Assembly: GCA_009692825.1 (NCBI GenBank)
Contig: SHYL01000007.1
Coordinates: forward strand, 1-38,251
Source of the DNA: Dehalococcoidia bacterium
Lineage (GTDB): Bacteria > Chloroflexota > Dehalococcoidia > SHYB01 > SHYL01
Reading direction: 5' to 3'
DNA: 38,251 nt
Made by a program: the position numbers and the translations under genes. Below, one piece after another: positions 38,228 through 38,251 of this stretch; the first letter of the stretch is position 1; each line of letters starts with the position of its first letter. The notes under the pieces are model-generated. The model made no database searches, was not told the DNA's origin, and saw only the letters and a program-made list of their open reading frames with translations.

Positions 38228-38251
38228 CAAATACGCGTTGAATAAGTTATT

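Overview
The window looks like a chromosomal segment of a Chloroflexota bacterium, possibly in or near Dehalococcoidia/SAR202. This is inference. It rests on the fused str-S10-spc-alpha ribosomal cluster, zinc-type S14, S4, L24 and L36, frequent TTG starts, and two lipoproteins with Thr/Pro/Ala/Ser linkers after the lipobox. No rRNA, tRNA, CRISPR array, integrase or transposase gene was seen.

Layout. (1) 1-540: decayed 3' end of a phospholipase-D-like nuclease gene with C-terminal zinc ribbons, then a bidirectional terminator. (2) 540-4297: divergent class II fumarase (-) and a membrane-anchored Ser/Thr-kinase-like protein with a PQQ-type beta-propeller (+). (3) 4315-25123: one near-gapless block of 37 co-directional genes. 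It begins at a near-consensus promoter (TTGACA-17-TAAACT) and ends at a strong hairpin: rpsL rpsG fusA rpsJ rplC rplD rplW rplB rpsS rplV rpsC rplP rpmC rpsQ rplN rplX rplE rpsZ rpsH rplF rplR rpsE rpmD rplO secY adk map infA rpmJ rpsM rpsK rpsD rpoA rplQ truA rplM rpsI. L30 and L36 are included although they are only 59 and 37 aa. EF-Tu is absent between fusA and rpsJ. (4) 25124-32088 (-): a possible small Cys-rich protein, then a coupled operon transcribed ligA > 4-TM protein > pth > lipoprotein metallopeptidase > eno > single-TM protein. (5) 32173-38251 (+): a membrane-protein remnant, a DtxR/MntR-family regulator, pyrD, argS, an orphan family-5 solute-binding lipoprotein with a near-perfect terminator, and a gene-poor tail with a long-armed inverted repeat and a palindromic promoter-like site.

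Functionally this is mostly translation and core metabolism: ribosome, EF-G, IF1, secretion (SecY), N-terminal Met removal, RNA polymerase alpha, pseudouridylation, peptidyl-tRNA recycling, Arg-tRNA charging, DNA ligation, pyrimidine synthesis, glycolysis and the TCA cycle. I found no clearly new multi-gene system. The most unusual points are a roughly 92-residue Ala/Pro-rich N-terminal extension on L5 within a wider set of disordered r-protein tails, Pro at the S12 position of E. coli Lys88, the degenerate kinase/propeller receptor, the decayed nuclease gene whose frameshift is explained by loss of one copy of a 10-bp tandem repeat, and the structured region at the right edge.
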